The notes under the pieces are model-generated. The model was given only the letters and a program-made list of their open reading frames with translations. It made no database searches and was not told the DNA's origin. A stretch of 64,000 nucleotides of DNA from Sinohyriopsis cumingii (lineage: Eukaryota > Mollusca > Bivalvia > Unionida > Unionidae): contig CM068831.1 in NCBI GenBank assembly GCA_028554795.2, forward strand, positions 34,163,644 to 34,227,643, in the 5' to 3' direction. Of this stretch, positions 10,438-21,875 are shown piece by piece. Position 1 is the first letter of the stretch, and each line of letters begins with the position of its first letter. The translations under genes were made by a program, and so were the position numbers.

Positions 10438-11363
10438 CCGGAACATCTTACTGGTGGTGTCTGGAATTTGTTGGTGAAACGCCTCAATTGGTTACTGCGT
10501 AAAATAATAATGACGTTGACAGAGTCAAGTGTTCAGAAATATAGATATGATCAAGTACGTGAATGGCAATCAGCGTTAAAAACCATCACTGACAAATATA
10601 CAGTGAAAGTAAAAAAATACCGAAGACGTTCAGTTGCCATTGGTGTTGTAGTTTATTCAGTGTCCACGTTAGTTGCGTCACCGGAGTAGTGTTATCAGCG
10701 CTGACCCCGATAAAAGCAGTGATAGCAACAATATGTGTTTCATCATCAGCAGCAATTGCAGGTGTTTTAATATTATCGCAAAAAAGTTATCCACTTGCAC
10801 GAATACAAAATTGCACGATTATGTTGCAAAATTACATACGGCAACAGCAGCATATTCTATATTATCATCGTTGATATCAACCAGACATTTATACTGGAAG
10901 CAGCTGATAAAAATTAACCGGAACAACGTACTGGTGGTGTCTGGAATTTGTTGCCGAAACGCCTCAGTTGGTTACTGCGTAAAATAATAATGACGTTGAC
11001 AAGTCAAGTGTTCAGAAATATAGATATGATCAAGTACGTGAATGGCAATCAGCGTTAAAAACCATCATTGACAAATATACAGTGAAAGTAAAAAAATACC
11101 GAAGACGTGCAGTTGCCATTGGTGTTGTAGTTTATTCAGTGTCCACGTTAGTTGCTTCCACCGGGGTAGTGTTATCAACGCTGACCCCGATAAAAGCAGT
11201 GATAGCAACAATATGTGTTTCATCATCAGCAGCAATTGCAGATGTTTGAATATTATCGCAAAAAAGTTATCCACTTGCACGAATACAAAATTGCACGATT
11301 ATGTTGTAAAATTACGTACGGCAACAACAGCATATACTATATTATCATCGTTGATATCAACCA
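10404..11363 (+). repeat. 480-bp tandem duplication inside Pol1
   Basis: 10404-10883 and 10884-11363 are near-identical direct repeats with an offset of 480 bp. The junction falls at GACATTTATACTGG, which continues the end of the fibre head in copy 1 and follows the middle of the membrane-protein gene in copy 2. The copies differ by scattered substitutions and a 2-bp deletion. Confidence 0.9.
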
Positions 11364-11554
11364 GCCTCGGCGACACAACAATATCAAATTTCGAATTTAC
11401 CAACATGGCTAAGATATACAATGAAGTAATTGATTCAGAAAACCGCCATTTGAAAGAAAATGAAAATAATAATGGCCGCACTACTTTTGCAGATAGCCGC
11501 GAACACAGCGCTGATGAAAACAACAATGATATCGACAAGCTCAACAAACCCTGA
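10510..11554 (+). pseudogene. Pol1 two-helix membrane protein, duplicated and broken
   Basis: Homologue of Pol2 29002-29532. Copy 1 (from ATG 10510) encodes the N-terminal basic helix (YRYDQVREWQSALKTI) and the start of the first hydrophobic segment. Copy 2 repeats this with a 2-bp deletion, and its continuation at 11213-11554 encodes the C-terminal half (IIAKKLSTCTNTKLHDY ... DIDKLNKP). The 480-bp tandem duplication and frameshifts destroy the original gene. Confidence 0.6.
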
Positions 11555-12959
11555 ATTCAGTATTAATTGCCAACTGCGATTTCAGCAAAATAAATCGCTC
11601 TTGCACAGTTGCGAGTATACAACAGTTGGCCAAATATAAGATCAAAATCAGTCGGTAGATTACAACCAAATAATTCGTTGGTGTTTGCAAATAAAATAAA
11701 CCCGATGGAACCCCCGACTGGACAGTTGTTGTAATACCGACCGGACGTTATCAAATCGAACAGATCCATGATAAAGAATATCACCGGGGAGGAATCCAAA
11801 ATAAAAATAACAGTTCATGAACCAACACTATCATCTGCAATCGATATAAACTCTACCATTACGCCGTTGATATATATCAATCATCGATCAGAAAAGTGTT
11901 AGGCTGGCATGATGTTGCACCGCCACCACCACCACCTGAACCAAAAGGGTCTGATTTCACGACGGATAATGCTTCATACTCAGAAGTAGAAAGATTTCTT
12001 GGAACCTATGAAGGTTGGTTTGGACCATATGTGACGGGACTTATAATGGTTAAAATTATACATGTTATTTTTAGGTCTTTCAAAGATGAGCTGATTTGGA
12101 TCCATCAACCACAAAATGTAGAATTTGTTGAGGAGAGACTCATAGGTTTCGTCAGTGAAATTAATGAAATAAAGTACAATGCTTTACTAAGGAGTTTGCG
12201 TCATAGGTTTACAGAATACTACACTGATATAAGAACAGATAAAAAAGACATTATTAAACATATTGAGACATCAAATCAAATTATGGCCGATCTTAAATAT
12301 AGAAATCAAATTTGCACACAAGCGGTAATTAACTCAGAAGGTAAGCTTAAGCAACAATTTCTTAACAAATACAAGATAACAAAAGCTGATCTACGGACAT
12401 TTAAATTTCCTGGGTATAACCCAGACGAGTATAAAAAAAATCACTCAAAGATATCATTGATAAGTTTTTCCCTAAAATACTCGCCGAGCAGAAAAGAATA
12501 ATAATACCACCGGCAACTATTCTCGGACACAACAATGACCAAACGGAGACAGGCTGTCATGTATCTCCGGAAATCGTAAACATATCCTCGGTGATCACGA
12601 TCAATCTTGTGTGTGATGTAATTCACAGAAGCTATCAGACAAACACAGAAATATCCACACAGGCACAGCAAGGATACAGCTTATATACTTTTACCCCGCA
12701 AGTCCCACCTGAATCTCTCATTGTGCAAGAGCTAGTCAATCCCGTCTATCGACAGTGTCATAATCCACTGTTATCAAGAATAAATTACAGACTAACTGAC
12801 CAGTCCGGGAACTTGATTGCCCATCGTAGGAAAACGCGAAATCTAAATTTATTTGTGAAATCGTCAAAATCTACGATTCCTCGATGTGTTTTATCAAGGG
12901 AACAACACAAAAAAATAATTCTCCTCCTTGACAGTCAAGGTGGATATTTTTTTTACTGA
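11526..12959 (+). pseudogene. Pol1 penton-like minor capsid protein, broken
   Basis: Homologue of Pol2 27540-29087. The start (SSTNPEFSIN), the VYNSWPNI-type segment (about 11620, frameshifted), the VDIYQSSIR...LGW segment (about 11865) and the C-terminal jelly-roll-like part (QAQQGYSLYTF, RINYRLTDQSGNL) all align. The central insert region is open at 11896-12501. At least three frameshifts are needed to follow the homology. Confidence 0.7.
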
Positions 12960-13129
12960 CAAATGGACTTATACTGGATCAGACTGATTTCTTAATTCTG
13001 ATAGTGTAATAGGTAGTCAAAATCGTGCAAAACGGTCAGATTTTTTTTAATACTGAAAATTGGTCAGTGGTGAAAGACAAGGGAACAGTACACAAAAATA
13101 ATAATTCTCCTCCTTGACAGTCATTTATT

Positions 13130-13485
13130 TTCACGAATGAGTCTAACTTTCATTTCTATTATTTGACATAATCTTTCTTAGTTGCCTCACACGAGTATTA
13201 TTGTCTTCTTTGCTTCATATTCACGAGATAATTCTGATCTAATTGTTTTGATGGCACTAGAAATAGAGAGACAAATTATTTTCCTTCACTTTCTTTTATT
13301 GTAGCTAGCGATTGAAACATCGCCGTCTGAATTTTTTTACGAATCTGTACTCGGATGGTAAAGTATTCCTTCTTCCTTCCATTCTTTCTTGCAGTGTTTC
13401 AAAATCAGAAATATTTTTTTCAGGATTTAATTCATCAGATAAATTTACAGCAGAAATGACATCATTGATATTTTTGTAATTCATT
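13130..13485 (-). pseudogene. Pol1 homologue of the Pol2 small gene at 27042
   Basis: The first 60 codons from ATG 13485 align with the Pol2 protein, ending in the shared LPSEYRFVKK motif. A stop follows, and a further AKK-type tail can be followed in other frames. Function unknown. Confidence 0.55.
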
Positions 13486-13499
13486 ATGCAGTATATGTA

Positions 13500-14905
13500 C
13501 ATATATTTAAAACAAAAATATTTTTAATCCCATGTAAATACCTAGGGTGCCCATATAACATCCTAGCAAGTCCAGAGGGGTGTTTAGTTTTACACCGAAG
13601 ACAACACAATCCCATATGAGCCTCTAAGGTGCCCATATAACATCATACCAGGCTCATGGGCACAGTAAAAACAACCCCCAATGTGAGCCTTTCACATGTC
13701 AAACAACAGTCTAGAAGACTCAAGAGGGCATGTTTTCGAGGACGTCACAACACGTAAATCTTAATTAAGGACGGCATAATTTCCTCATATTGAACTCCCA
13801 GGGTTACACCGCATCTTAGCGAGTCCAGAAGGATACAGTAAACATTAATTAAGGACGGCACAGCATATAAACCTTAATTAACTTAATTCTAAGGAGGACG
13901 GCACGATAAACATAGGAGTATATTTACAGTATTTACGGTAAGGTATTTACAGTACGGATGGCACAATCCCCCATCAAACCTCTAGAATGTCATATAACAT
14001 TCTAGTAGGTTTAAGAAGATATGTTTACACTATATGCAGGTGTTTACAAATATTTACATTAAAGATGGCGCAACACATGTATTTACTCTATTTACAAGTA
14101 TTTACAGTAAGGACGTCACAACACATGTATTTACACTATTTACAGGTATTTACACTATTTACAGTAAGGACGGCACAGATGATGGTCACGGTGTCATTTT
14201 CTACGCTCAACAGATTTGCACACCCTCCCCAAATTCAACCCCTAGAGAGCGCAAAAAGGTGTCCGCCACGTGTTGACATGGCGGGAATATGCGTTTATTT
14301 GTCGAGTTTCGAAAACCCCAATAAAGAAAACGGGTCCTATAATATATAAGCTGGACTGATACTTGGAAATTCAAAGATAGCTCACGCGATAGGCGCGGCT
14401 TTTTGTTGTCTATATTCTTAATTTTTCTTAATTAAATCGAAGAAAAATTTTAGATGAAAAAGAAAACCGGACGGATTCAGTAAAATATATATATTGTCTG
14501 TGGAAAAAATGTATTATTTATCCCAATAATCAATTACACACCTCCCCGTACTGACAGTTCTTGATAAAATATCTACGGGAAGTAATCGGAGATAACCGCT
14601 AGGTAGACCGGTAGTTATTTTACTTCCGTGTGATGTCGACCAGTTGCCACAAAAATATTTCTTGCAGGTATTCTGAAAGGACAGAGAACATATAAAGATA
14701 GGAAAAAATGATAATTTACCTTTTAATCTATTTCAGCCATCATGTAAATTTAGAAACTGTAAGCAGCTCTTTAATTTGGTGCAATGTGTATACAACTATA
14801 ACGATAATGAAACTAGGATGCGGTTTAATCAGTACAGGAAATGAGGATAACTCTGTGAACCGCGTTACATATCCTCGATAGAGTTGTCTCCGTTCATTGC
14901 CTGTA
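13500..14905. other. Foreign ~1.4-kb insert in Pol1 with degenerate repeats
   Basis: The neighbouring genes of Pol2 are only 25 bp apart at the matching place, so this interval is an insertion relative to Pol2. It contains an array of degenerate short repeats (13540-14180): at least eight variants of AAGGACGGCACA, several CATATAACAT boxes, and TATTTACA runs. One box is a palindrome around CATATAACATTCTAG (13985-14005). Further right are imperfect inverted repeats (14578-14635 and 14838-14895). A TATA-like stretch lies at 14338-14348. No protein is recognisable and no clear terminal repeats were found. Confidence 0.55.
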
Positions 14906-14908
14906 TCC

Positions 14909-15420
14909 CTAATAATAATGGAAAATGATTTTTTGTTTATATTTGTTTGAAAGATCAGATTTGGTTATATTTTCTTCGACTTTTCGTACTGAAGGCATGC
15001 AGATATCAAAATACGTTGCATCAGTATTCATTGATTAAAAAATTCTCTCTTCGCCGGTCTATATATTTAAAGATTGAACCGCCTTAGGAATCTTTCTATT
15101 TTCCACATTCCTTCTACGTGCAGAATTTTCGCTAGGTGTGATAGTTTGAATATTCTGTAAAGCATTATCGAGCTTGTCCCTGTTGATATGATCGATCACA
15201 AGACCGTCTTTGATATCCCCTTGAAAAACCTCGAATATAAATCTGTGATTGTGATGACTCTTTTTCCCAACAGTAAATCTACGATAAACAGCATTATCAA
15301 TTACACCAACTGTTTTTTTTCCGCTGACAGTGGTATACTACACCATCACGAGATGCTTTATAATTTTTAATGATGGGACGTTGAACGAATTATTTTTGCT
15401 CCATTTATACATAAGATTAT
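14909..15420 (-). pseudogene. Pol1 NUMOD/HNH endonuclease, broken
   Basis: Matches Pol2 26464-27016. The HNH core is well preserved: HRFIFEVFQGD, then LVIDHINRDKLDNA and a TPSENS motif. A NUMOD1-like C-terminal helix-turn-helix follows (YFDICMPSVRKV). Frameshifts near 15395 and a stop near 15058 break it. Confidence 0.65.
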
Positions 15421-15730
15421 TTGTCTCAGTGATAACTTGTCTTCAAATCTGGCTATATAGTCGTCAGGGGTTCTTATCATCTTATCAATGACAGATTTTG
15501 TTTAAAATCGTAATATCTTTTTAACCGTTTATATCGTTTACCATCAAAACACGCACACAACCGTATGTTTCTTCTAACTCCAACACCACATTTTAAACAC
15601 GGTTTGGACCAAGACTCCCCGTCTTTACACTTTGCAAATGTTGACCGCAGACTTCTTTAAAGCAGGATTTATTACAAGGAGTTGAAGACCCTACCATCAG
15701 CCACTTGCACTGATCTCTTATTTGAGTCAT
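15395..15730 (-). pseudogene. Pol1 Cys-rich zinc protein, broken
   Basis: Homologue of Pol2 26139-26486, starting at ATG 15730. Shared features are QCKWLMVGSSTPCNKSC, then a CGQH motif, and after a frameshift CLKCGVGVRRNIRLCACF. The spacing of Cys and His residues is the same in both copies. It lies divergent to the polymerase gene, as in Pol2. Confidence 0.65.
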
Positions 15731-15775
15731 CGTATATATAATATTTTGTATTTAAATACTTGTCTGAAATATAAT

Positions 15776-18426
15776 ATGGAAGAATTTGAGAGATTACCTA
15801 CAATCGAGGCTTGGGAAACTTCCAGATTCGATCTTGACAGAAGAACCCCTGACTTGCGGGGGCGAAACCTGTCTGATCCGACTATTAATCTGATTAATAT
15901 TATCAGGGATGCTAAAAAAGAATTTCGTGATGATGGGGCATCTCACACCTGGTCGACATTCAAAATTACACGCGATGTATCTCTCAAGGACGAAGTCATT
16001 GATGCTACAATGAACGATACGCGGGCGAAAACGGTCGATTATATCAACGACCAGAAATATTTTTTCAGAATAAAGTTTATTGTGCTAGCAGAAACAGATT
16101 CCGCTGAGTGGATTATCCGTGACAAACGTGACCCTGTCCTTGCTAATGGAAAAACCGCTGTGTTAAGTAAAAATTCAAAGCCAGGCGTACTGACTGGTAT
16201 TGACAGACCGTATTACGAACGAGAGTATCCTATAACAGCGATTGTTTATGGAATTTATCAGCTAAATGATAAACCCAACATTAATGATCTTGCATCAATG
16301 ATATTTTCAAAGCTGAATTGTGTAGCCGAAAGAGTAATCGAACAAATGCGATGCGTGGGAATGGGTTAACGGATTTACGACGTTCGCGGATAAACAATTG
16401 GGCCGAATTGGTCAAGGATACCGGAGCTACAATAAATGATGTTGCCGAGTTATCAAGTAAATTAAAATTTCCAATAACATTAAACGTTAACCGGGGAGAT
16501 TTTATATGAATCAAAGAATAAGGGGAAGGGGACACCAATTGAAATTATTGATCATAACGCACACGCGTCTACCAGCGCAGTCACAATATTTCAGCATGAT
16601 CGAACTGTAAGATTTTACCCAGACTCTGGAAGAAACATGTTTGATTTTATTCACCAAATAAGAAAAAAACGATCATGTGTCAGTATGGTTATTTAAAAGT
16701 TCAGATGATGAAAAATATATCAATTTGTACGATATCACGGCGAAATATATTGTCTTGAATCTCTTCGTGAAACGATGAGAAATCTTGCGCGGAAATTTTC
16801 AACAGAGAATACTGAGCAATGACTTTATAATTGTTCTACAGTTCCGTCAGTTGCTGCCCACGCTGCCAGAGAGAAAAAATCGTTGAAGCCAACACACGCT
16901 AAATTGCTGAAGATGTACAATTAAGCTGCTGTGAATACGGACACGCGGTTTGTGGAATACCATGTATGACCACAACGACGTCATCTCGGTTGATATGGTC
17001 GCGTACTATCCGGGAAATTTTCTTGGATTGGGGTAGTGTTCTGGGTATTTTAAGCGACGTGGACACCCCACAAACGAGATGACCAGAGTGGCAATTAATG
17101 GATCACTACCTGATTTTGATCTAACCGGATTCGCTCGTATTGTTTCATTTGAAATAGCTAAGGGTCTTCATCCGATCTGTTATGTTTGGTTTGGAAGAAA
17201 CTTTTCAGAAAAACGCTGGGCACCCATAGTTTTATTACGATATATGATTGATTGTAAAATACTGATATCGCTGATTGAAAGTGAGGCAATTATATCATAT
17301 CGGAAGCAGACCGAAGTTTGGTTACCATCACCTGATGATGATAGCGCCGCAAAGGATCTCGGTAGAAGAATAATTGGCAAGTTTACTCAAGGTGGAGCAT
17401 CTGATCATAAACGATATTATGCACGATTAATTCTAGATGACGCTGAATTTGATTTTATAATCGCTGATGTAACAGCGAGAAATATATTTGTAAGTCGAGA
17501 AAACAGTAACTTATCTGACGGAACACAGTTGGGTACAATTGTTGGTTATATTAATTGATCGCCTCAGTATATTCTTTTAAGATCTTCAATGCTCGCTAAT
17601 GTTTCGATAAATTTATTATCAATGATAAATAGATTCCCTGACACTAAAGTCAGAGCTGCAACGGATTCGTTTTATATCGATACAAAATATACATATTGGT
17701 AACTCGTTTTACAAACACTGATGCATCATGGGGTTCGTGGAGTATAAAACAAGAAATGTTATGTAATTATTCTGAATCCGCGGATGTTACGATTAAAGTT
17801 ATTTATCGCAGCAATCAGATATCAGAATTATCGTCTGAGGCATCCGTGTATGATCCAGTATCCAGACACAAGACTGTTTATCTAAACGGGCCGGGTGGTT
17901 CTGGTAAGACGACTCGGGGGATCGAATTATTTCAACATAATTCAGATGATATGATTGTGCTAACACCTACACAGACTCGCGAGATAAATGTAACAGCGAG
18001 GTGTGCAATCATGTACTTATCACAGCTTTTTTCGATAGAAGGGTGACACATGGACTCCTGGCCGAATGGGAGAGAAATATATTCCAAAAATTATTATTTG
18101 GGATGAAGTATGCACAGTATCTAAAGATATATTAAACATGTTTCTGGATTGGTTGTTATTGCAAAATACAGCCGTGATAATGTGCGGCGATCACGGTCAA
18201 CCCCCACCGTTTGTTGGGTTACCTCCGCACGAATGGCTGAAGAATTTTGTAGATTATTACTCGGAGATAACAGACCATAACATATCACTTGATGCAGAAT
18301 TAAGGGAGTTTAAAAAATTAATCAGACTATAACCGAATACAATTCAGTGTGAAATAATGCGTAAAATAATTCCAGAAACTTCAATGAACGGCTTTCTGCT
18401 AACGAGGAGATCAAATGATTTGATAA
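15776..18426 (+). pseudogene. Pol1 polymerase-helicase fusion, 5' part
   Basis: Starts at ATG 15776 and follows the Pol2 gene to the helicase middle. The N-terminal region (DGASHTWSTFK, WIIRDKRDPVL), the polymerase motif A region (about 16990, VDMVAYYPG), motif B (IIGKFTQGG, near 17368-17400) and motif C (AATDSFYID, near 17660) are visible. The helicase Walker A (GPGGSGKTT, about 17889), Walker B (WDEVC) and GDHGQ follow. More than five frameshifts or stops occur. The gene is cut at 18426 by the 2.4-kb transposon and resumes at 35634. Confidence 0.8.
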
Positions 18427-20790
18427 CACTGGACAACAAATTTTTACAAAAGTCATGTTACTGAAATAAAATTAGTCAATTCTTATCAATTTTTATGTGC
18501 TGAACACGAATATGACAGTCAAATTGCAAAATTGGCTCTAGTTTTTTTGTAATCTGCAAGAAATTAATGTTTACATAACGAAATGCATTCCAATAGTAAA
18601 AGGTCAACTGTAATAGCCTACCTATAAAAAATCAAGTCATTGACTACATCTTAGATTTCTTCGCCTGTCTCTTGTACAGCTGTTCGGGAGCATCTCTGAG
18701 GAGTGTCCAGCAGTAGTCAGCCAGCATTGTAGTGGACCATTTTCCCTGGTATCTTTGTTCCATTGTTGCGATATCTTGATGAAAACGTTCGCCGTGTTCA
18801 TCACTAACAATACCACAGTTGCTAGGAAAGAAATCCAAATGGGAATGAAGGAAGTGAATCTTTAGAGACATATTGCAGCCAAGTTTCTTATACTTCATCA
18901 ACATGTCTTCTACTAGTTCCTTATAGTTTTCTGCCCTAACATTTCCGAGGAAGTTTGTAGAAACTAGGCGAAAAGCATTCCATGCTTGTTTCGCGTCACC
19001 TTCCAGCAAGTTGTTGAACCGGTCATCTTTGAAAAGCTCTCGAATCTGAGGACCCACAAAAACTTCCTCTTTAATCTTTGCTTCGCTGAGTCGAGGGAAT
19101 TTTTCATGCAGGTATCGGAATGCTGGCAAAGTCCGGTCAATGGCTTTCACGAAGTTCTTCATCAAACCTAGTTTGATGTGAAGGGGTGGTAGCAAGATTT
19201 TCTGAGCCTCAACCAGAGCTGGGTGTTGGATATTCTTCTCTCCAATGGCTACATTCTGCCTGTGAGTCCATTCCTTCCTCATGTAGTGCATTTCCCTTGC
19301 TCGGCTATCCCACTCGCATAAGAAACACATGTATTTTGTATATCCTTGCAGCAGTCCCATTAAAAAGGAAACTACCTTCAAATCACCACAGAGGTGCCAG
19401 CTGTACTTGTTATACTCAATGGAATTCAGTAGCTGCCTTAAGTTATCGTATGTCTCTTTCATGTGGACAGCATACGCTACTGGAATAGATGGAAGAATGT
19501 TTCCATTGTGCAAAAGCACAGCCTTGAGACTCAGTTTCGAAGAGTCCACAAATAGTCTCCATTCTTGTGGGTCATGAGTGATTTTTAAAGCATTCATGAG
19601 GCCCTCAATATCGGAACAGAATATCAGATTACTTTCCTTTCTGAAGAAAGGCTCCAATTGCTGGTGGCGCTTTCGATATGCAGTAATTGTGACATCTTCT
19701 TCTAGAAGATTCCATTGTTGGAGTCTTGATCCTAGCAATTCTGCCTTGTTCTTTGATAAGTCCAAATCACGAATCAGGTCATTTAGTTCTTCCTGTGTTA
19801 TTCTGTGTGGGGTTGATGATGCACCACAGTGAAAATCTGGATCACTGCATGCTGATGGACCAGGAGAAGAACAGGTCGACTCACCTTTGTCTTCGTCAGA
19901 TGAATCAAGAGAATATTCTGCTGGAGGTTCTGGAATAGGAAGTCCCTCACCATGTGGAACTGGTTTCAATGCAGACGGAATGTTTGGGTAGACTATTCTC
20001 GACTTCTTTCGCTTCGTTATTCCGCCGGAAAGAGGAGGAACCAAGCAGAAGTAACAGTCATTTAGGTGGTTGCTTGGCTCTCTCCACACCATTGGGACTG
20101 CAAACGGCATTGATGACCTTTTGCAATTCAACCACTGTGAAAGCTGTGTTGTACATGTAGCACAGCATATATGCGGAGCCCAAGGCTTGTCTTGGTCACC
20201 AACCTTGCATCCGAAGTAAAGATGATATGCCTTCTTCACTTGAGAATTAATACTTTTCTTCTGGTTGGCAAATGTCACTTCCCCACAAATATAGCAAAAA
20301 TTGTCCGCGGTATTAACACACTTTCGAGGCATTACTGTTCTTTATTGTACGTAAATGGATAAAATAATAAGTTTTATGTAACAGTAGCTTGAACTGTCTC
20401 GCACAACGTCTAAAATATTTTAAATGCTGAACCTATCTGATTGGGCTTTATATAGCACACTGCTTACGTCAGCTTCAGCAGCCGCCTGGCATTAGTATAA
20501 TAGGCCTACACATGTATAGTACACTGCTGACGTCAACTTACTTCAGCAGCCGCATGGCATTAGTATTGCATTGCATCAGAAAATGATGCAATCAACTGTG
20601 GATGATGTGAGCATGATGGTATTATGCAATGTTACATCATTATTCCGGATGTTGCTGCAGTCCTACTGGAGAAATTTACACAGTGAAACATAGAAAATGA
20701 GGTATATGAATATCTTCAAAACGAGAGCCAATACAAATTTTTCACGGTTATATTCGTGTTCGGCACACCAAAATACTACAGATTAGGGCC
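18427..20790 (-). mobile_element. DDE transposon copy B, left 2,364 bp
   Basis: Near-identical to copy A at 3069. The CACTGG end at 18427 is preceded by TAA (18424-18426). The last 36 bp of the element lie at 35595-35630, because Pol2 inserted at TTAGGGCC (20783-20790). The two parts add up to 2,400 bp, as in copy A. Confidence 0.92.
18644..20332 (-). CDS. Putative DDE transposase (copy B)
   Basis: 562 codons, intact, same layout as the copy A ORF (N-terminal CxxC pairs, acidic linker, D263/D317/E512 or E515 as candidate catalytic residues). It differs from copy A at about seven residues, for example LMGLLQGYTKY against LMGLQQGYRKY. The gene is untouched by the Pol2 insertion, which falls 458 bp upstream of its start codon. 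Confidence 0.75.
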   Translation of the reverse strand: MPRKCVNTADNFCYICGEVTFANQKKSINSQVKKAYHLYFGCKVGDQDKPWAPHICCATCTTQLSQWLNCKRSSMPFAVPMVWREPSNHLNDCYFCLVPPLSGGITKRKKSRIVYPNIPSALKPVPHGEGLPIPEPPAEYSLDSSDEDKGESTCSSPGPSACSDPDFHCGASSTPHRITQEELNDLIRDLDLSKNKAELLGSRLQQWNLLEEDVTITAYRKRHQQLEPFFRKESNLIFCSDIEGLMNALKITHDPQEWRLFVDSSKLSLKAVLLHNGNILPSIPVAYAVHMKETYDNLRQLLNSIEYNKYSWHLCGDLKVVSFLMGLLQGYTKYMCFLCEWDSRAREMHYMRKEWTHRQNVAIGEKNIQHPALVEAQKILLPPLHIKLGLMKNFVKAIDRTLPAFRYLHEKFPRLSEAKIKEEVFVGPQIRELFKDDRFNNLLEGDAKQAWNAFRLVSTNFLGNVRAENYKELVEDMLMKYKKLGCNMSLKIHFLHSHLDFFPSNCGIVSDEHGERFHQDIATMEQRYQGKWSTTMLADYCWTLLRDAPEQLYKRQAKKSKM

Positions 20791-20990
20791 AGCAGCAGGG
20801 AAGTTCTACAGACCAGACGTTCCAGACCAAATAAAGCTTCCTACGAGAACTTTCTCCGTAGAAGCCTCAGATTTCAAAAATAAGCCTTCCTGCGAGAATT
20901 AATTTGCGTAAATTCGTCACCGATTGCAATTTTTGTGTGCAAAAATCATTGATTTTGGACAGCAATTTTTTTTTGGGGGGGGGTAGGAGA
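20791..20990 (+). repeat. Pol2 left terminal inverted repeat
   Basis: Identical to the complement of the right end for about the first 100 bp, then diverging gradually to a poly-G run (about 20978-20986) that is also present at the inner edge of the right repeat. Confidence 0.9.
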
Positions 20991-21034
20991 AATTTATTCC
21001 ATCGATGAAGTTTGCAAAGATTTGGGTGCGAGTC

Positions 21035-21685
21035 TCATGAATAAATTTGATCGAGACCGATTCGATATCTACTACGCGAATCATGAAGATTAATCGTGAT
21101 AAAACCATGCGGTATTGCCTGAGCGCGGCTGAAGAAATTTTTAAATTTGTTTATGTCCATATCGCCGTTGCACCAAGTCTGATGAATATTTCTCAACGTG
21201 TGAGTATCGACGCCATTGAAAACCGACAAAATGTTACAATTGTCCCTAATTACCTTTGGAATTTGCGTATATCGCTGCGTCACGTAAATCACATCGGTGT
21301 TCTTGTGTCGGCCACGCGAGAATATCCTAGCCGGATTAGTTTGCTTATCCAGCATAACATCATCGAAAACAACAAGATTATTAACATCGCCATCTAAATT
21401 TTCCACGGATGGGGTTTCATTGATGTCTGTGATGAATTCGATTGTGCCTTCGTCGGTATTGTCGCTAAATTCTTTTAGCACTTGATAACAACGCTGATCA
21501 TCAACGGACGGTGCAACCAAATACAATTTGTCCCATTTTAGCCATCGCATTATCAAATTTAGCAACAACTGCGTCTTTCCAGAACCAGACGGGCCAATAA
21601 TTATCATCCTTATCGAATTCGGTAATACCGCGTTGTGTTTCGCTTGCTCGCGTTTCTTCGTGGCTGAAAAATCAATTACATTCAT
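21035..21685 (-). CDS. FtsK/HerA-type (A32-like) packaging ATPase
   Basis: 216 codons from ATG 21685 (the frame is open upstream to 21817, but homology with Pol1 begins at MNVIDF). It should drive DNA packaging into the capsid. Walker A is GPSGSGKT (residues 31-38), followed by QLLLNL. Walker B is the hydrophobic stretch NNLVVFDDVML. A TQRYTQIPK segment after it fits the sensor region of this family. Its ATG overlaps the first possible ATG of the zinc-ribbon gene in a shared CATG, so the two genes diverge from one point. It is the gene nearest the left TIR, as in Pol1. Confidence 0.88.
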   Translation of the reverse strand: MNVIDFSATKKREQAKHNAVLPNSIRMIIIGPSGSGKTQLLLNLIMRWLKWDKLYLVAPSVDDQRCYQVLKEFSDNTDEGTIEFITDINETPSVENLDGDVNNLVVFDDVMLDKQTNPARIFSRGRHKNTDVIYVTQRYTQIPKVIRDNCNILSVFNGVDTHTLRNIHQTWCNGDMDINKFKNFFSRAQAIPHGFITINLHDSRSRYRIGLDQIYS

Positions 21686-21698
21686 GTTACTAGAATAC

Positions 21699-21875
21699 AT
21701 GGATCTATATTGTGTTAAGTGTCGCACGCGCACAGCTACGATAAATCCAACCGAAATCGTCACACGCAATAACAGGAACGCAATTGCAGGAGAATGCGAA
21801 GTTTGTAATACACGCAAATTCAGATTTGTAAAAAAAAAAATAGAAGAACCGGAGGAGACATTACCGCCTCCATGA
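21699..21875 (+). CDS. Small zinc-ribbon protein (DUF5679-like)
   Basis: 58 codons from ATG 21699 (an earlier ATG at 21684 would add five residues). Two Cys pairs, YCVKC near the N-terminus and CEVC about 30 residues on, give a C-x2-C...C-x2-C zinc ribbon with the RTATINP and GEC spacing typical of DUF5679-type proteins found in large DNA viruses. The tail is Glu/Pro-rich. The stop overlaps the start of the phospholipase gene (ATGA at 21872-21875). Role unknown, perhaps nucleic-acid or transcription-related. Pol1 has a frameshifted homologue. Confidence 0.7.
   Translation: MDLYCVKCRTRTATINPTEIVTRNNRNAIAGECEVCNTRKFRFVKKKIEEPEETLPPP

Noticed and set aside
13540..14180. CRISPR-like array
   Set aside because: Repeats are degenerate, unevenly spaced and in eukaryotic DNA, with no associated genes.
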